Source: Mesobacillus jeotgali (GTDB lineage: Bacteria > Bacillota > Bacilli > Bacillales > Cytobacillaceae). Taken from it: a stretch of 64,000 bases of DNA. A program made the translations under genes and the position numbers. The notes under the pieces were generated by a model. The model was not told where the DNA came from. It did not search any database and was given only the letters and a program-made list of their open reading frames with translations. Location: contig NZ_CP134494.1 in assembly GCF_031759225.1 (NCBI RefSeq), positions 2,912,501 through 2,976,500 of the forward strand, in the 5' to 3' direction. Numbering within the stretch: position 1 is the stretch's first letter; every line of letters begins with the position of its first letter. Below are positions 25,147-33,621 of this stretch, one piece after another.

Positions 25147-25171
25147 AACTAAAAATGCTTTCATTTGAACA

Positions 25172-25206
25172 GTAAAAAGGAGCTTGGATTGAACCAGGCT
25201 CCTTTC
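25172..25206 (-). terminator. Terminator of the second EamA gene
   Basis: GGAGC plus CTTGG on the left pairs with CCAGGCTCC on the right at about 25179-25203; on the minus strand TTTTTACTG follows. Confidence 0.7.
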
Positions 25207-25231
25207 TCTCTCCACTTCAAAAGAGATTGAC

Positions 25232-26137
25232 TCACACAGTGAAGTGCTTTTTTTGCTTCCGGCTCGGAATTGAGATATTGATAGATATTACAGATATGAT
25301 AATCAACGCGGATCCAAGCATTTGAAGACCGCCCAGCCTATCACCATACACCAGTATTCCCAGCATGGTGGCAATGACGGGTTCCAGTGTAGCAACTACT
25401 GCAGCAGTACTGCTTTCCGTCCTTTCAAGGCCCCAGGAGTAGGCAAAATAGGCGACCACAGTCGGAAAGATTCCCAATCCTATCGCATAAAGCCAGGCAT
25501 CCCCAGCGAAAAGAACAACCGCCTTGCTGGTTATACCAGTTGTCGGAACCAGGGCAACCGAAGCTACAAGGAATGTATACAATGTGACCGTAAAAGGATG
25601 GTAACGTCTTAATGCGATCTTGCCAAAAATACTGTAAAGAGCGTAACCGAACCCTGCCCCTAGGCCAATAAGGATACTGGAGACAGAAAATGACATTCCC
25701 CCCTGCCCTGTAATGCCAGCGGCAAGTGTACAGCCAATGACTGTCATGACAATCGCCAACAGTTTCTTCCTGTTAATGCTTTCTTTCAGGAAAAGAAATG
25801 ATAACACCGCAACGAAGGCAGGAGAAGTATACAGTAAAGCTACTGCAATCGGGATATTCATCAGGTTGATTGCCGTAAAGTAAGACCAATTGAAAAACAC
25901 AATACTTAAAATCCCTGTACCCACAAAAAGATACAAGTCTTTCATCCTGATTTTTAAATGACTTCGGTAAAAAACAATTCCCACCAAAATCAAAATAATG
26001 GCTGCGGTCAACACACGGATGGCCACAATCTCCATTGCACTGAAGCCGGCATTATTCAGGCCTTTAACAAAAAAGCCGATCAGGCCCCACATTGCCGCAG
26101 CAAACGCGATCATAAAATAAGGCAATTTCCCGTACAT
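25232..26137 (-). CDS. EamA-family (DMT superfamily) transporter
   Basis: A roughly 301-residue membrane protein with ten predicted helices in two EamA halves (opening LPYFMIAFAAAMWGLIGFFV, second half LGAGFGYALYSIFGKIAL and SWGLERTESSTAAVVATLEP). The TEST-like ERTESSTAA and EPVIA motifs are typical. The substrate is unknown. It is not closely similar to the EamA protein at 6745-7683. The frame extends 13 codons to 26176, but the family starts near the MYGKLPYFM segment and a GGTGAATGT site lies before the ATG at 26137. It follows the carboxypeptidase start region on the same strand only loosely, and has its own terminator. Confidence 0.88.
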   Translation of the reverse strand: MYGKLPYFMIAFAAAMWGLIGFFVKGLNNAGFSAMEIVAIRVLTAAIILILVGIVFYRSHLKIRMKDLYLFVGTGILSIVFFNWSYFTAINLMNIPIAVALLYTSPAFVAVLSFLFLKESINRKKLLAIVMTVIGCTLAAGITGQGGMSFSVSSILIGLGAGFGYALYSIFGKIALRRYHPFTVTLYTFLVASVALVPTTGITSKAVVLFAGDAWLYAIGLGIFPTVVAYFAYSWGLERTESSTAAVVATLEPVIATMLGILVYGDRLGGLQMLGSALIIISVISINISIPSRKQKKHFTV

Positions 26138-26200
26138 ACATTCACCACACAGAAAAGATGGCAGGAAGACTGCCATCTTGTTTTGTAAAATAGGACCTTA

Positions 26201-27709
26201 CTAGACCAGCTGGTATACTTTATTGTATTTTTCGTATAAATAATCCACTAAATACTGGGCATTGAGTCCCTCTCCAGTTACATCAGTCAAGATTTCAAGT
26301 GGTTTTTTCATTTTTCCATGCTTATGGACTTTCTCAGTCATCCACTCTTTAATGGGCTGAAGATTTCCTTGTTCCAGGAGTTCCTCATAGTCAGGCAGGT
26401 CTTTGAGCATGGCGTTCTTAAACTGGGCTGCATACATATAGCCTAAAGCATAGGATGGGAAGTAACCAAAGCTGCCGCCAGCCCAATGGACATCCTGAAG
26501 GACACCCTGTGCATCATTTTCCGGCCTGATGCCGAGATACTGTTCATATTTGTCATTCCAGATCTGAGGAAGATCCTTTACTTCTATTTCATCATTGAAC
26601 AAGCCTTTTTCAATTTCATATCGTACCATTACATGCAGCGGATATGTCAGCTCATCTGCCTCGATCCTGATCAAGCTCGGCTTTGACTCATTGACAGCTC
26701 GATAGAAATCCTCTACCTCCACTCCTGAAAACTGTCCATCTGAATACTCCTGCAGCAGGCTGTAGTTGTTTTTCCAGAAAGAGTAGTTGCGCCCGACAAA
26801 GTTCTCATAAAAAAGTGACTGGGATTCATGGATTCCCATTGAAGTGCCTGAACTCATAGGCGTTCCCACTAGCTCTTCAGAAATGTTTTGTTCATAAAGT
26901 GCGTGTCCGCCCTCATGGATTGTTCCGAAGACAGCAGTCCTGAAGTCTGATTCATCGTATTTCGTCGTAACCCTTACATCCCCAGGGTTAAGTCCCATTG
27001 CAAATGGGTGGACCGTTTCATCGAGGCGTCCAGCATCAAAGTCATAACCCATTTGTTTGAGGATTTCCAGACTGAATGCACGCTGCTTTTCCTTAGGGAA
27101 ATGCTTGAAAAGGAATTCAGTTTCAGGCTTATCTGTTGAACTGGAAATCTGCTGAACGAGTGGGACGATTTTATCTCGAAGGTCTCCAAATACCTGGTCA
27201 AGAACCTCGACTGTGACACCAGGCTCATACATATCGAGCAGCGTATTGTATTTATTTCCTTCATATCCCCAGTAACCTACGAATCTCTTAGTCGTATCGA
27301 CCAGCTTTTCAAGATACGGCCTGAACAGTTCAAAATCCGATTTTTCTTTTGCCTCTTCCCATACACTTTCGGCTTTTGATTGCAGAATCACATATTCACG
27401 GTATTCTTCCGCAGGGATCTTCTTATTGCGGTCGTAATCCTTCCTGCACTCATCCAGTGTTTTACGGGTGATTTCAGATAAACTTGTTTCATTAGAAAGA
27501 CGTGCTATGTATGATGCCATTTCTTCTGAAGTTGACATATTGAACAGCTCGGAAGAAAGTACCCCGATCACTTCAGAACGCTGACCTGCTCCCTTTTTCG
27601 GAGCTCCTGTCCTTAAATCCCAATAAATCAAAGAAAGCGCCTCTCCATAGGCTGCCATTTTTTTAACATAATCTAAAAACTTCTTTTCTGTTTGCAATAC
27701 TTCACCCAT
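26201..27709 (-). CDS. ypwA: Metallocarboxypeptidase, M32 (thermostable carboxypeptidase 1) family
   Basis: A 502-residue cytosolic zinc exopeptidase that removes C-terminal residues from peptides. The HEXXH motif is His265-Glu266-x-x-His269 in FGTIHEGGHALYEQN, with the downstream third-ligand Glu in GIHESQSLFYENFVGR. The M32 signatures GLNPGDVRVTTKY and DELTYPLHVMVRYEIE are present. Length matches B. subtilis YpwA (501). GGGGTGAACTG precedes the ATG at 27709. The gene is monocistronic or followed by the EamA gene 63 bp downstream. Confidence 0.94.
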   Translation of the reverse strand: MGEVLQTEKKFLDYVKKMAAYGEALSLIYWDLRTGAPKKGAGQRSEVIGVLSSELFNMSTSEEMASYIARLSNETSLSEITRKTLDECRKDYDRNKKIPAEEYREYVILQSKAESVWEEAKEKSDFELFRPYLEKLVDTTKRFVGYWGYEGNKYNTLLDMYEPGVTVEVLDQVFGDLRDKIVPLVQQISSSTDKPETEFLFKHFPKEKQRAFSLEILKQMGYDFDAGRLDETVHPFAMGLNPGDVRVTTKYDESDFRTAVFGTIHEGGHALYEQNISEELVGTPMSSGTSMGIHESQSLFYENFVGRNYSFWKNNYSLLQEYSDGQFSGVEVEDFYRAVNESKPSLIRIEADELTYPLHVMVRYEIEKGLFNDEIEVKDLPQIWNDKYEQYLGIRPENDAQGVLQDVHWAGGSFGYFPSYALGYMYAAQFKNAMLKDLPDYEELLEQGNLQPIKEWMTEKVHKHGKMKKPLEILTDVTGEGLNAQYLVDYLYEKYNKVYQLV

Positions 27710-27864
27710 TCAGTTCACCCCATTTTTCTCTTTCCATTCTATCTTATCATACTTTTCTGAAATTTACGTTCGCGAATAACAAAAAGGTACCATGCAAATA
27801 AATGAGAGATTCTATCTGAATTAGTTTATAAGTTAATAATAATACTAATCTATTATGGAATAAA

Positions 27865-27898
27865 ATAAAGAACAACAGGCGAACCTGTTGTTCTTTGG
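27865..27898 (-). terminator. Terminator after the DUF2249 gene
   Basis: AAGAACAACAGG and CCTGTTGTTCTT form a perfect 12-bp stem around a 4-nt loop (27868-27895), with TTATTTTATT following on the minus strand. The rest of the 212-bp gap to ypwA is AT-rich and holds the ypwA promoter; nothing else is seen. Confidence 0.88.
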
Positions 27899-27921
27899 AA
27901 TCAGAGGATGTTTTTAATTTA

Positions 27922-28155
27922 TCATTTTGTTTTTCCTATTGCTACACGCCATGTTTCTGGACCTTCTTCGAGATACTCCCATGAAAATGATTCCGGACGC
28001 TCCATCATGAATTGATATTGCAGAGGCCTAGGGTCATGGTCATTGACAATTTGCATGAATTCACCCTTTTGCAGTGAGTCGAAGTTTTGGAATATGGTCG
28101 GGTGTTTTTCACGGGGTGCGTAATCAGGAACATTGATAATAACGTTGAATGTCAT
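27922..28155 (-). CDS. DUF2249-domain protein
   Basis: A 77-residue protein matching the DUF2249 pattern: an acidic or aromatic N-terminal strand (FNVIINVPDYAPREKHPTIF), then FDSLQKGEFMQIVNDHDPRPLQYQF. The conserved NDHDP-x-PL block near the middle is the family hallmark. DUF2249 proteins are common beside NO reductase, hemerythrin and hybrid-cluster genes, and a redox or metal-cluster assembly role is suspected, not known. A good FNR/CRP-type palindrome lies about 63 bp upstream. Two more DUF2249 genes lie 4 kb away; this one is the most diverged. Confidence 0.85.
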   Translation of the reverse strand: MTFNVIINVPDYAPREKHPTIFQNFDSLQKGEFMQIVNDHDPRPLQYQFMMERPESFSWEYLEEGPETWRVAIGKTK

Positions 28156-28217
28156 TTCTCTCTCTCCTTTTTTATGATCTTTACATTTTCATTATAAGTC
28201 TGTGAAAACTCCTTTGT

Positions 28218-28233
28218 AGTGAGCGCGGTCACA
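28218..28233 (-). promoter_or_regulatory. FNR/CRP-type operator of the DUF2249 gene
   Basis: AGTGAGCGCGGTCACA matches TGTGA-N6-TCACA at 9 of 10 fixed positions and is perfectly palindromic over GTGA/TCAC. It is centred about 70 bp upstream of the DUF2249 start, and could also act on the small gene at 28344 on the other strand. Confidence 0.6.
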
Positions 28234-28343
28234 GTTTGACTATGACTTCTCTCATTCAAGAAATAAGCTTCTGCAGAGATCTTACCTAAAAAAAGAGGAA
28301 CTTCTCCTTCAAGGGAGAAATCATATGAAAGGGAGGGATTTTT

Positions 28344-28481
28344 GTGAAAGAGTTAGTAGGCAGCTGTGAGCGCTGTGGGAAAGAGATTTTTTGCCTGGAC
28401 GGTTTTTTGAATGGTGTCCATAAAGATGGAAGAGTCCTTTGTTTTGAGTGTGAGGAAGATGAGGAACAAAAATCATCATAA
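28344..28481 (+). CDS. Zinc-finger microprotein, 45 residues
   Basis: A short gene starting at GTG (28344), with GGGAGGG seven bases before it. The product contains CERC and CFEC, two CxxC knuckles forming one zinc site, plus Cys17, and ends in an acidic tail (EEDEEQKSS). A bidirectional terminator follows its stop at once. It converges on norB and is divergent from the DUF2249 gene, with the FNR-type box between them, so it may belong to the same response. No characterised family is recognised. Confidence 0.6.
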   Translation: MKELVGSCERCGKEIFCLDGFLNGVHKDGRVLCFECEEDEEQKSS

Positions 28482-28514
28482 AAAAACCGCAAAGCGAGGA
28501 GCTTTGCGGTTTTC
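28482..28514. terminator. Bidirectional terminator between the zinc-finger gene and norB
   Basis: ACCGCAAAGC at 28486-28495 pairs with GCTTTGCGGT at 28501-28510, with A-run and T-run on either side. Confidence 0.88.
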
Positions 28515-28517
28515 CAA

Positions 28518-30881
28518 TTATTCTTCATCAACAGCCAAATCTTTTACAGGCAGTTGCTCTCCTTCTTTATGTGTCACTTTACGCAGGTTGAACAGTGCTT
28601 TTACGCTGAATATTGCCAGCGCAGCTACACCAATCAAGAAGATTGAATCAGGAATCGCTCTCAACGTCAGGAGCATTTCAACTGTCTCCTGCTGTAAGAA
28701 CTGAGCTGAGCGGGAAGCAGCATAGCCATTGAAATAAGCTTCTTTTAACTGCAGATAGCCTACTGGCAGCAAGGACAGGAATACCATGCCAGCCAAACCG
28801 ACGTTCAGCATGATGACAATGAATTTTACCCACTTGTCGCTCCACTTTTCTGGCTTCACAATATTGCGCAATGAGTAGATCAGTACTGCTCCTGCGAACA
28901 TTCCATATACCCCCATCATCGCCGCGTGGCCGTGGGCAGGTGTCAGGAATTGGCCGTGCTCAAGGAAGCTGACTGCTGGCAGGTTGATCAGGAAGCCAAG
29001 TACCCCTGCACCAACCAGATTCCAGATCGCTACTGAAATCAAGAACCAGAATGTCCCTTTGTAAGGGAAATCCACTCCCCCATCCCTCATCATTTTGTAC
29101 TGTTCGTATGCTTCCAGAATGAGCAATGTCAACGGGATGACTTCAAGGGCAGAGAATACAGAACCCAATGCAATCCAAGCCTCTGAAGAACCATTGTAAT
29201 AATAGTGGTGACCGATACCGATGACACCTGCTCCCATCAGAAGGATCAGTTGGAAGTATAATGCTTTTATGGTTGATTTCTTTGTGACAAGCTTCATTTG
29301 GACCATCAAGAATCCTATGACTACGACTGCGAAAACTTCGAAAATACCTTCTACCCATAGATGGATGATCCACCAGCGCCAGTAGTCAGCAAAGGTATAG
29401 TGTGTACCTGGATTGATCATGAAAGCAAAGAAGTAAAAGGCTGGTACAGCGATTGCTGAGTAGAACAATAGGTGAATCAATCCGCCTTTGTCGGATTCCC
29501 TTTTCAAGCCACCCTTGATGCCGCGGAATACAATGAACAGCCAGATCAGCATTCCGGTTGCAAGAATGAACTGCCATATACGTCCCAGTTCTAGGTATTC
29601 CCAGCCCTGATGACCTAGCAGGAACCAATTGTTGCCAAGGTAGCCGTTAGCACCGAGCCATTGGCCGATCATGCTGCCAGCTACAAGTACAACTAGTGCC
29701 CAGAAAAGGATGTCGACTAGTAATCCCTGGCGTTTTGGTTCATGGCCGCCGACCAGTGGAGCGATGAATATACCCATTCCGAGCCATGCAGTTGCTATCC
29801 AGAAAATCGCCAGCTGCAGATGGAAGCCTTTTGTAATGTTGAATGGAAGGATATCATGGACCCACTTCATCCCGAAGAAACTGTCAGGCTCGATATAATA
29901 GTGAGCAAGCAAGGCTCCGAACATTGCCTGGACAAAGAACAGTACAGATACAACTGCGAAATACTTGCCTGTTTTCAATTGCGAAGAGGTAAGCGGCAGC
30001 TTCCTCAAATCGATTTTCGGGAAGTTCCCGGCTGTATAAGCCTCTTGCATTCCCAGGTGATAACGATAGAAGACAAAGAGGATCAATCCGACGAACAAGA
30101 TCAATATGGTCACGCTCGCCCCGCTCCACCAGATTGCCGAAAATGACATCGTGTTCCCTGCGTCTTCATAATAAGGCCAGTTGTTAGTATAAGTGATTTC
30201 ATCGTCTGGTCTTTCTGTACTTGAAAGCCAAGCTGTCCAGAAAAAGAAATCAGCGATCTGTTCAATCTGGTCGCCCTTTGAGACCCAGGCCCGTTCTCCA
30301 TCAGGCATATGTTTTTCCTGGATCAACCCTGGCTTCAGACCCCATTGGTCACCCTCTGTAAAAATTGTATGATAGAATTCCCTTACCTTTTCGTGCCCGT
30401 AAATTTGAGCATCTGTCAATACCAGCTTATCTTTATCAGGCACATAACGGTTTTCACGCATTTCCTTCATGACAGTGTCTCGGATGATTGTTTGTTCATC
30501 CTCTGCTAAGCCTTCGAAATCTTCACCGTATTTTTCCTGTGCCCTGAAGTCTTGCATCCCATCAGAATAAATCTTTAGTGCCTCTGCTGTATAATCAGGC
30601 CCCATATAAGAACCATGTCCTAATACAGTTCCATAATCCATCAAACCATATTTCTGGAAGACAGCCTGCCCTCCCATGATGCTTTCTTTCGTTAAGATGA
30701 TCTCTCCTTTTTCGCTTGTGACTTCAAGCGGCCTCGGAGCCATATCTTTAAAAATCCAGTAACCCCCTGTCAGGAGTACTGTAAAGCTAAGTAATAATGT
30801 AATGATGAGTACGGATTTTAACAGTGAGTTTGTATTTTTCTTGACCACTGTCTTCTTGGATGTTCCATGCTGGATTTCCAT
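28518..30881 (-). CDS. norB: Quinol-dependent nitric oxide reductase (qNOR), large subunit
   Basis: A 787-residue single-subunit enzyme that reduces 2 NO to N2O with quinol electrons. An N-terminal membrane helix and a ~200-residue external domain, which in qNOR replaces the cytochrome c subunit, precede a 12-helix catalytic core. Heme and FeB ligand regions are visible: KGFHLQLAIFWIATAWLGMG, WWIIHLWVEGIFEVFAVVV, GIGHHYYYNGSSEAW and LTPAHGHAAMMGVYGMFAG. The Glu in HLWVEGIFE is typical of NO reductases. The gene is divergent from a Crp/Fnr regulator with an FNR-type box between them. It serves NO detoxification or denitrification; no nir or nos genes are in the window. Confidence 0.96.
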   Translation of the reverse strand: MEIQHGTSKKTVVKKNTNSLLKSVLIITLLLSFTVLLTGGYWIFKDMAPRPLEVTSEKGEIILTKESIMGGQAVFQKYGLMDYGTVLGHGSYMGPDYTAEALKIYSDGMQDFRAQEKYGEDFEGLAEDEQTIIRDTVMKEMRENRYVPDKDKLVLTDAQIYGHEKVREFYHTIFTEGDQWGLKPGLIQEKHMPDGERAWVSKGDQIEQIADFFFWTAWLSSTERPDDEITYTNNWPYYEDAGNTMSFSAIWWSGASVTILILFVGLILFVFYRYHLGMQEAYTAGNFPKIDLRKLPLTSSQLKTGKYFAVVSVLFFVQAMFGALLAHYYIEPDSFFGMKWVHDILPFNITKGFHLQLAIFWIATAWLGMGIFIAPLVGGHEPKRQGLLVDILFWALVVLVAGSMIGQWLGANGYLGNNWFLLGHQGWEYLELGRIWQFILATGMLIWLFIVFRGIKGGLKRESDKGGLIHLLFYSAIAVPAFYFFAFMINPGTHYTFADYWRWWIIHLWVEGIFEVFAVVVIGFLMVQMKLVTKKSTIKALYFQLILLMGAGVIGIGHHYYYNGSSEAWIALGSVFSALEVIPLTLLILEAYEQYKMMRDGGVDFPYKGTFWFLISVAIWNLVGAGVLGFLINLPAVSFLEHGQFLTPAHGHAAMMGVYGMFAGAVLIYSLRNIVKPEKWSDKWVKFIVIMLNVGLAGMVFLSLLPVGYLQLKEAYFNGYAASRSAQFLQQETVEMLLTLRAIPDSIFLIGVAALAIFSVKALFNLRKVTHKEGEQLPVKDLAVDEE

Positions 30882-30944
30882 CTACCATACATCCCCTTTC
30901 CTGATTGATTTACAACCTAAGCATAAAGGGAATGCGATGGAAAG

Positions 30945-31004
30945 TTTGTGAAGTTCCTCATTTGTCAGGTGTGATATTTCCCACAGCGATGATAATTATT
31001 TTCA
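30945..31004. promoter_or_regulatory. norB/crp divergent control region: FNR/CRP-type, ResD-like and Fur-like sites
   Basis: TGTGATATTTCCCACA at 30970-30985 matches TGTGA-N6-TCACA at 9 of 10 positions. TTTGTGAAG at 30945-30953 resembles a ResD half-site. TGATAATTATTTTCA at 30990-31004 matches the 7-1-7 Fur consensus at 13 of 14 positions. All lie within the 223 bp between the divergent starts; which regulator acts is inference. Confidence 0.55.
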
Positions 31005-31104
31005 TAAATACGTCAAAATATGATTCAGGTCACTTAACCCTTATTAATCTCTTGATAAAATTTACGATAGATAATGAATTCAATAGTTAGAGGAGCAGAT
31101 TGAT

Positions 31105-31794
31105 ATGCATATATCTCAAATCAGACAGCAATTGAAAGAAGTTCCTATATTCAAAGAACTATCACAGGATGAGCTGAATCCAATTGTGGAAATCGCCCAG
31201 CCGAGATTCTTTAAAAATAAAATGTATGCCTTCATGCAGGGAGATCCGCTTGACCGGGTGTTCTTCATCCATTCAGGGAAGGTGAAAATTTATAAAACAG
31301 ACTCTTCAGGAAGAGAACAAATTGTGTCGGTCCTTGAATCTGGCGAGATGTTCCCTCACGCTGGCTTCTTCAGGAAAGGCCAGTATCCCGCCCACGCGGA
31401 AATAATGGAAGACACACAGATGATCATCGTCCCAATTTCTAAATTTGAAGAAATCCTGGTTGCCTATCCTGAACTCTCTATTAAGTTATTCCGCGTACTT
31501 GGTGAGAAAATCATCGATTTGCAGGCGAGACTTGAGGAACAGATTCTTCATAATACCTACGAGCAAATCATCATGCTGTTGCTTCGACTATGCAAGACAA
31601 ATGGTGAAAAGAAAGAGCATGGTTTCAAATTAACCACCCATTTTACCAATAAAGAGTTTGCCAACATGATCGGTACTTCGAGGGAAACCGTCAGCAGAAC
31701 GATCAACCATTTAAAAAAGAAGGATTACTTAAGCTTGGACGCTGAAGGTTTTTATCTGATCGATCATGAAAAATTGCATCAGGAATTGTTTTAA
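31105..31794 (+). CDS. Crp/Fnr-family transcriptional regulator
   Basis: A 229-residue regulator with an N-terminal cyclic-nucleotide-like beta roll (about 15-120, containing MQGDPLDRVFFIHSGKVKIY), a dimer helix (FRVLGEKIIDLQARLEEQIL) and a C-terminal HTH (TNKEFANMIGTSRETVSRTI). The recognition helix RETVSR suits TGTGA-type half-sites. It has only one cysteine, in LLRLCKTNG, so it cannot hold the Fe-S cluster of Bacillus or E. coli FNR; the sensed signal (NO-heme, redox, ligand) is unknown. It is strongly similar to the protein at 41865-42557. Gene position opposite norB and before the DUF2249 operon suggests it controls NO metabolism. Confidence 0.92.
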   Translation: MHISQIRQQLKEVPIFKELSQDELNPIVEIAQPRFFKNKMYAFMQGDPLDRVFFIHSGKVKIYKTDSSGREQIVSVLESGEMFPHAGFFRKGQYPAHAEIMEDTQMIIVPISKFEEILVAYPELSIKLFRVLGEKIIDLQARLEEQILHNTYEQIIMLLLRLCKTNGEKKEHGFKLTTHFTNKEFANMIGTSRETVSRTINHLKKKDYLSLDAEGFYLIDHEKLHQELF

Positions 31795-31820
31795 CAAGAA
31801 AAAGTAAGTTTTCGAGTTTA

Positions 31821-31862
31821 AGTGATGCCCATCACGGAAGAAAAGAGTGAAAATGATTATCA
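31821..31862 (+). promoter_or_regulatory. FNR/CRP-type box and Fur-like box before the DUF2249 operon
   Basis: AGTGATGCCCATCACG at 31821-31836 contains a perfect GTGAT-N4-ATCAC palindrome. TGAAAATGATTATCA at 31848-31862 matches the 7-1-7 Fur consensus at 13 of 14 positions. The operon start is 40 bp downstream. This is motif evidence only. Confidence 0.55.
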
Positions 31863-31901
31863 TTTAATCATACCAACTATTGTAATTAGGAGCTGATCGA
31901 T

Positions 31902-32141
31902 ATGGAACACAGAACGATTGAATTGGATGTGCGTGAGGATATCAATAACAAGCTGGAGCCTTTCCAGAAAATCATGGAGGCCATTGGCGAGCTGCAATTG
32001 AATGACAGCCTGATCCTCCATGCTCCTTTTAAGCCTGTTCCGCTTTATAGAGTGTTAAAAGCAAAGGGTTTTGAACACGAGGTTGAAAAGATCGAAGCAA
32101 AACATTATAAAATCACTTTTACTAAAACGGGAGGGAAGTAA
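31902..32141 (+). CDS. DUF2249-domain protein, first of a tandem pair
   Basis: A 79-residue DUF2249 protein: ELDVREDINNKLEPFQKIMEAI, then the family core DSLILHAPFKPVPLYRVLKAKG, and a final strand HYKITFTKT. The conserved 'hydrophobic-HAPF-x-P-x-PL' block corresponds to the NDHDP-x-PL block of the relatives. ATTAGGAGCTG gives a clear ribosome binding site before ATG 31902. It is the first gene of a four-gene operon with a second DUF2249 gene two bases later. Its function is unknown; the linkage to NO reduction and to a DUF59 protein points to thiol, metal or cluster chemistry. Confidence 0.85.
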   Translation: MEHRTIELDVREDINNKLEPFQKIMEAIGELQLNDSLILHAPFKPVPLYRVLKAKGFEHEVEKIEAKHYKITFTKTGGK

Positions 32142-32142
32142 G

Positions 32143-32358
32143 ATGATCCTAGATAATAGAGGGCTTGAACCGCCTCAGCCAATGATGAGGACGCTCGCGA
32201 AGCTTGAAGAGCTTGAAGCAGGGCAGACGCTTATCATCATTAATGACCGCCGACCAATGTTCCTGTTCGAGCAGTTGGATGAACTGGGCTATATTTATTT
32301 GACTGAACAGCAAGAAGACGGCAGCTATCGTGTGACGATTTCCCGAAAAGCGGGGTGA
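32143..32358 (+). CDS. DUF2249-domain protein, second of a tandem pair
   Basis: A 71-residue DUF2249 protein: LDNRGLEPPQPMMRTLAKLE, then AGQTLIIINDRRPMFLFEQL, where NDRRPMFL is the family core. The frame is open earlier, but GGAGGGAAG eight bases before the ATG at 32143 fixes the start. It is a diverged paralogue of the gene just before it; the two could form a heterodimer, which is speculation. The stop overlaps the ribosome binding site and first possible start codon of the membrane protein gene. Confidence 0.85.
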   Translation: MILDNRGLEPPQPMMRTLAKLEELEAGQTLIIINDRRPMFLFEQLDELGYIYLTEQQEDGSYRVTISRKAG

Positions 32359-32363
32359 TTGAA

Positions 32364-33608
32364 TTGTTTCAACAAAGCAGTGGCAACGAGACAAATATTA
32401 AACTACCTTTTTCTTTCATCGGCTTCAGCATGCTGGCCTTGGTCCTTTCGCAGCTGCTGATCCTGCTGAACGGCGACCTTCTTGTTTCCGGTATATTCAG
32501 GCTTCCGGCAATCTGGTCGGCTGCCCATCTGTTCGTGCTTGGGTGGGCACTGATGGTCGCTATGGGCTCAATGTACCAGCTGGTCCCTGTCGCCTTCCTG
32601 ACACCAATCTGGAATGAAAGATTCGGGTTCTGGCAGCTGGCAGTTACGGTAGCAGGAATCATTTCCTTCGCTGGCGCACTGTACTTTCGTCCACAGGATG
32701 CCATGATTCCAGGACTACTGACATTGCTCGGCATCTTGATGTTCATTTTCCAAATGTTCATGACGCTGCAAAGCCAGGCAAAGCCAAATATCCTGACTTT
32801 GTTCGTAGGGACTGCGCTATTTTCCCTGCTTGCTACCATTTCACTTGGTATCACACTAGTAATGAGCATGAAGACAGGCTTTGCATCAGAATATTATCAA
32901 GCCATTTTTAAAACTCATATCCTGCTGGGTACCGTGGGATGGTTCTCATTATTGATCTTTGGTTTTTCCTATAAAATGGTCCCGATGTTCTCACTTTCAC
33001 ATGGATATTCCATGAAACCTGCACCCTTTGTTTTCGCTATTTATGTTGTTGGCATCTTTCTCTTAATATTTTCTTTCATGACAGGCAGCCATTTGCTCGA
33101 AGTGTCTGGAACCTTCTTCTTATTAGCTGGTTTCTTGACTTTTAGCTGGCATGTTAAAAAAATCATTGATAAGCGCGTGAAGAAGAAACTCGACCGTCCC
33201 TTCATGTTCGCTTTATTTGCCATCGGCTGCGGGGCATTAATCCACTTAGCCGCACTGGCAGCAAGTGCAGCAAATCTGTTTTCAACAATGGCAGGACCGA
33301 TCATCTTACTCTATTTAATAGCCTGGATCGCATTCAGCATCATCGGTTATTTGTATAAAATCGTTCCATTCCTGTGGTGGACTCATAAATACAGCAAGGA
33401 AATCGGCAAAAAGAAAGTCCCTGCATTAAAGGACATGATGGATGAAAAGTTGGCATTGCCTCTTTTCCTTATCTTCACTGCCGGTACAATTCTTCTTTTA
33501 CTTTCATTCACAGTCAAGTTGATGCCAATCTTTTATATCGGCCAGGGCTTGATCGTTATAGGAACGGTCCTGTTCAGCTACATCATCGCAAAAGTGATAA
33601 CCATATAA
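32364..33608 (+). CDS. Polytopic membrane protein resembling a heme-copper oxidase subunit I
   Basis: About 414 residues and roughly 12 hydrophobic helices. Three helix-boundary segments share a pattern: AHLFVLGWALMVAMGSMYQL followed by VP; THILLGTVGWFSLLIFGFSY followed by KMVP; and LIAWIAFSIIGYLYKIVP. This H...GW...G..Y..VP pattern is like the heme-binding helices of NorB and CcoN, and the first two keep a histidine. CuB/FeB histidines are not obvious, so it may bind heme without being an oxidase, or be an NnrS-like NO-response protein. Start: TTG at 32364 after GGGGTGA; a GTG at 32355 is inside that site. It is the third gene of the DUF2249 operon. The family name is not certain. Confidence 0.75.
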   Translation: MFQQSSGNETNIKLPFSFIGFSMLALVLSQLLILLNGDLLVSGIFRLPAIWSAAHLFVLGWALMVAMGSMYQLVPVAFLTPIWNERFGFWQLAVTVAGIISFAGALYFRPQDAMIPGLLTLLGILMFIFQMFMTLQSQAKPNILTLFVGTALFSLLATISLGITLVMSMKTGFASEYYQAIFKTHILLGTVGWFSLLIFGFSYKMVPMFSLSHGYSMKPAPFVFAIYVVGIFLLIFSFMTGSHLLEVSGTFFLLAGFLTFSWHVKKIIDKRVKKKLDRPFMFALFAIGCGALIHLAALAASAANLFSTMAGPIILLYLIAWIAFSIIGYLYKIVPFLWWTHKYSKEIGKKKVPALKDMMDEKLALPLFLIFTAGTILLLLSFTVKLMPIFYIGQGLIVIGTVLFSYIIAKVITI

Positions 33609-33621
33609 GGGGGAAATTATA

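Noticed and set aside
29742..30146. 134-codon plus-strand ORF within norB
   Set aside because: Antisense shadow of a fully supported NO reductase gene, with no ribosome binding site.
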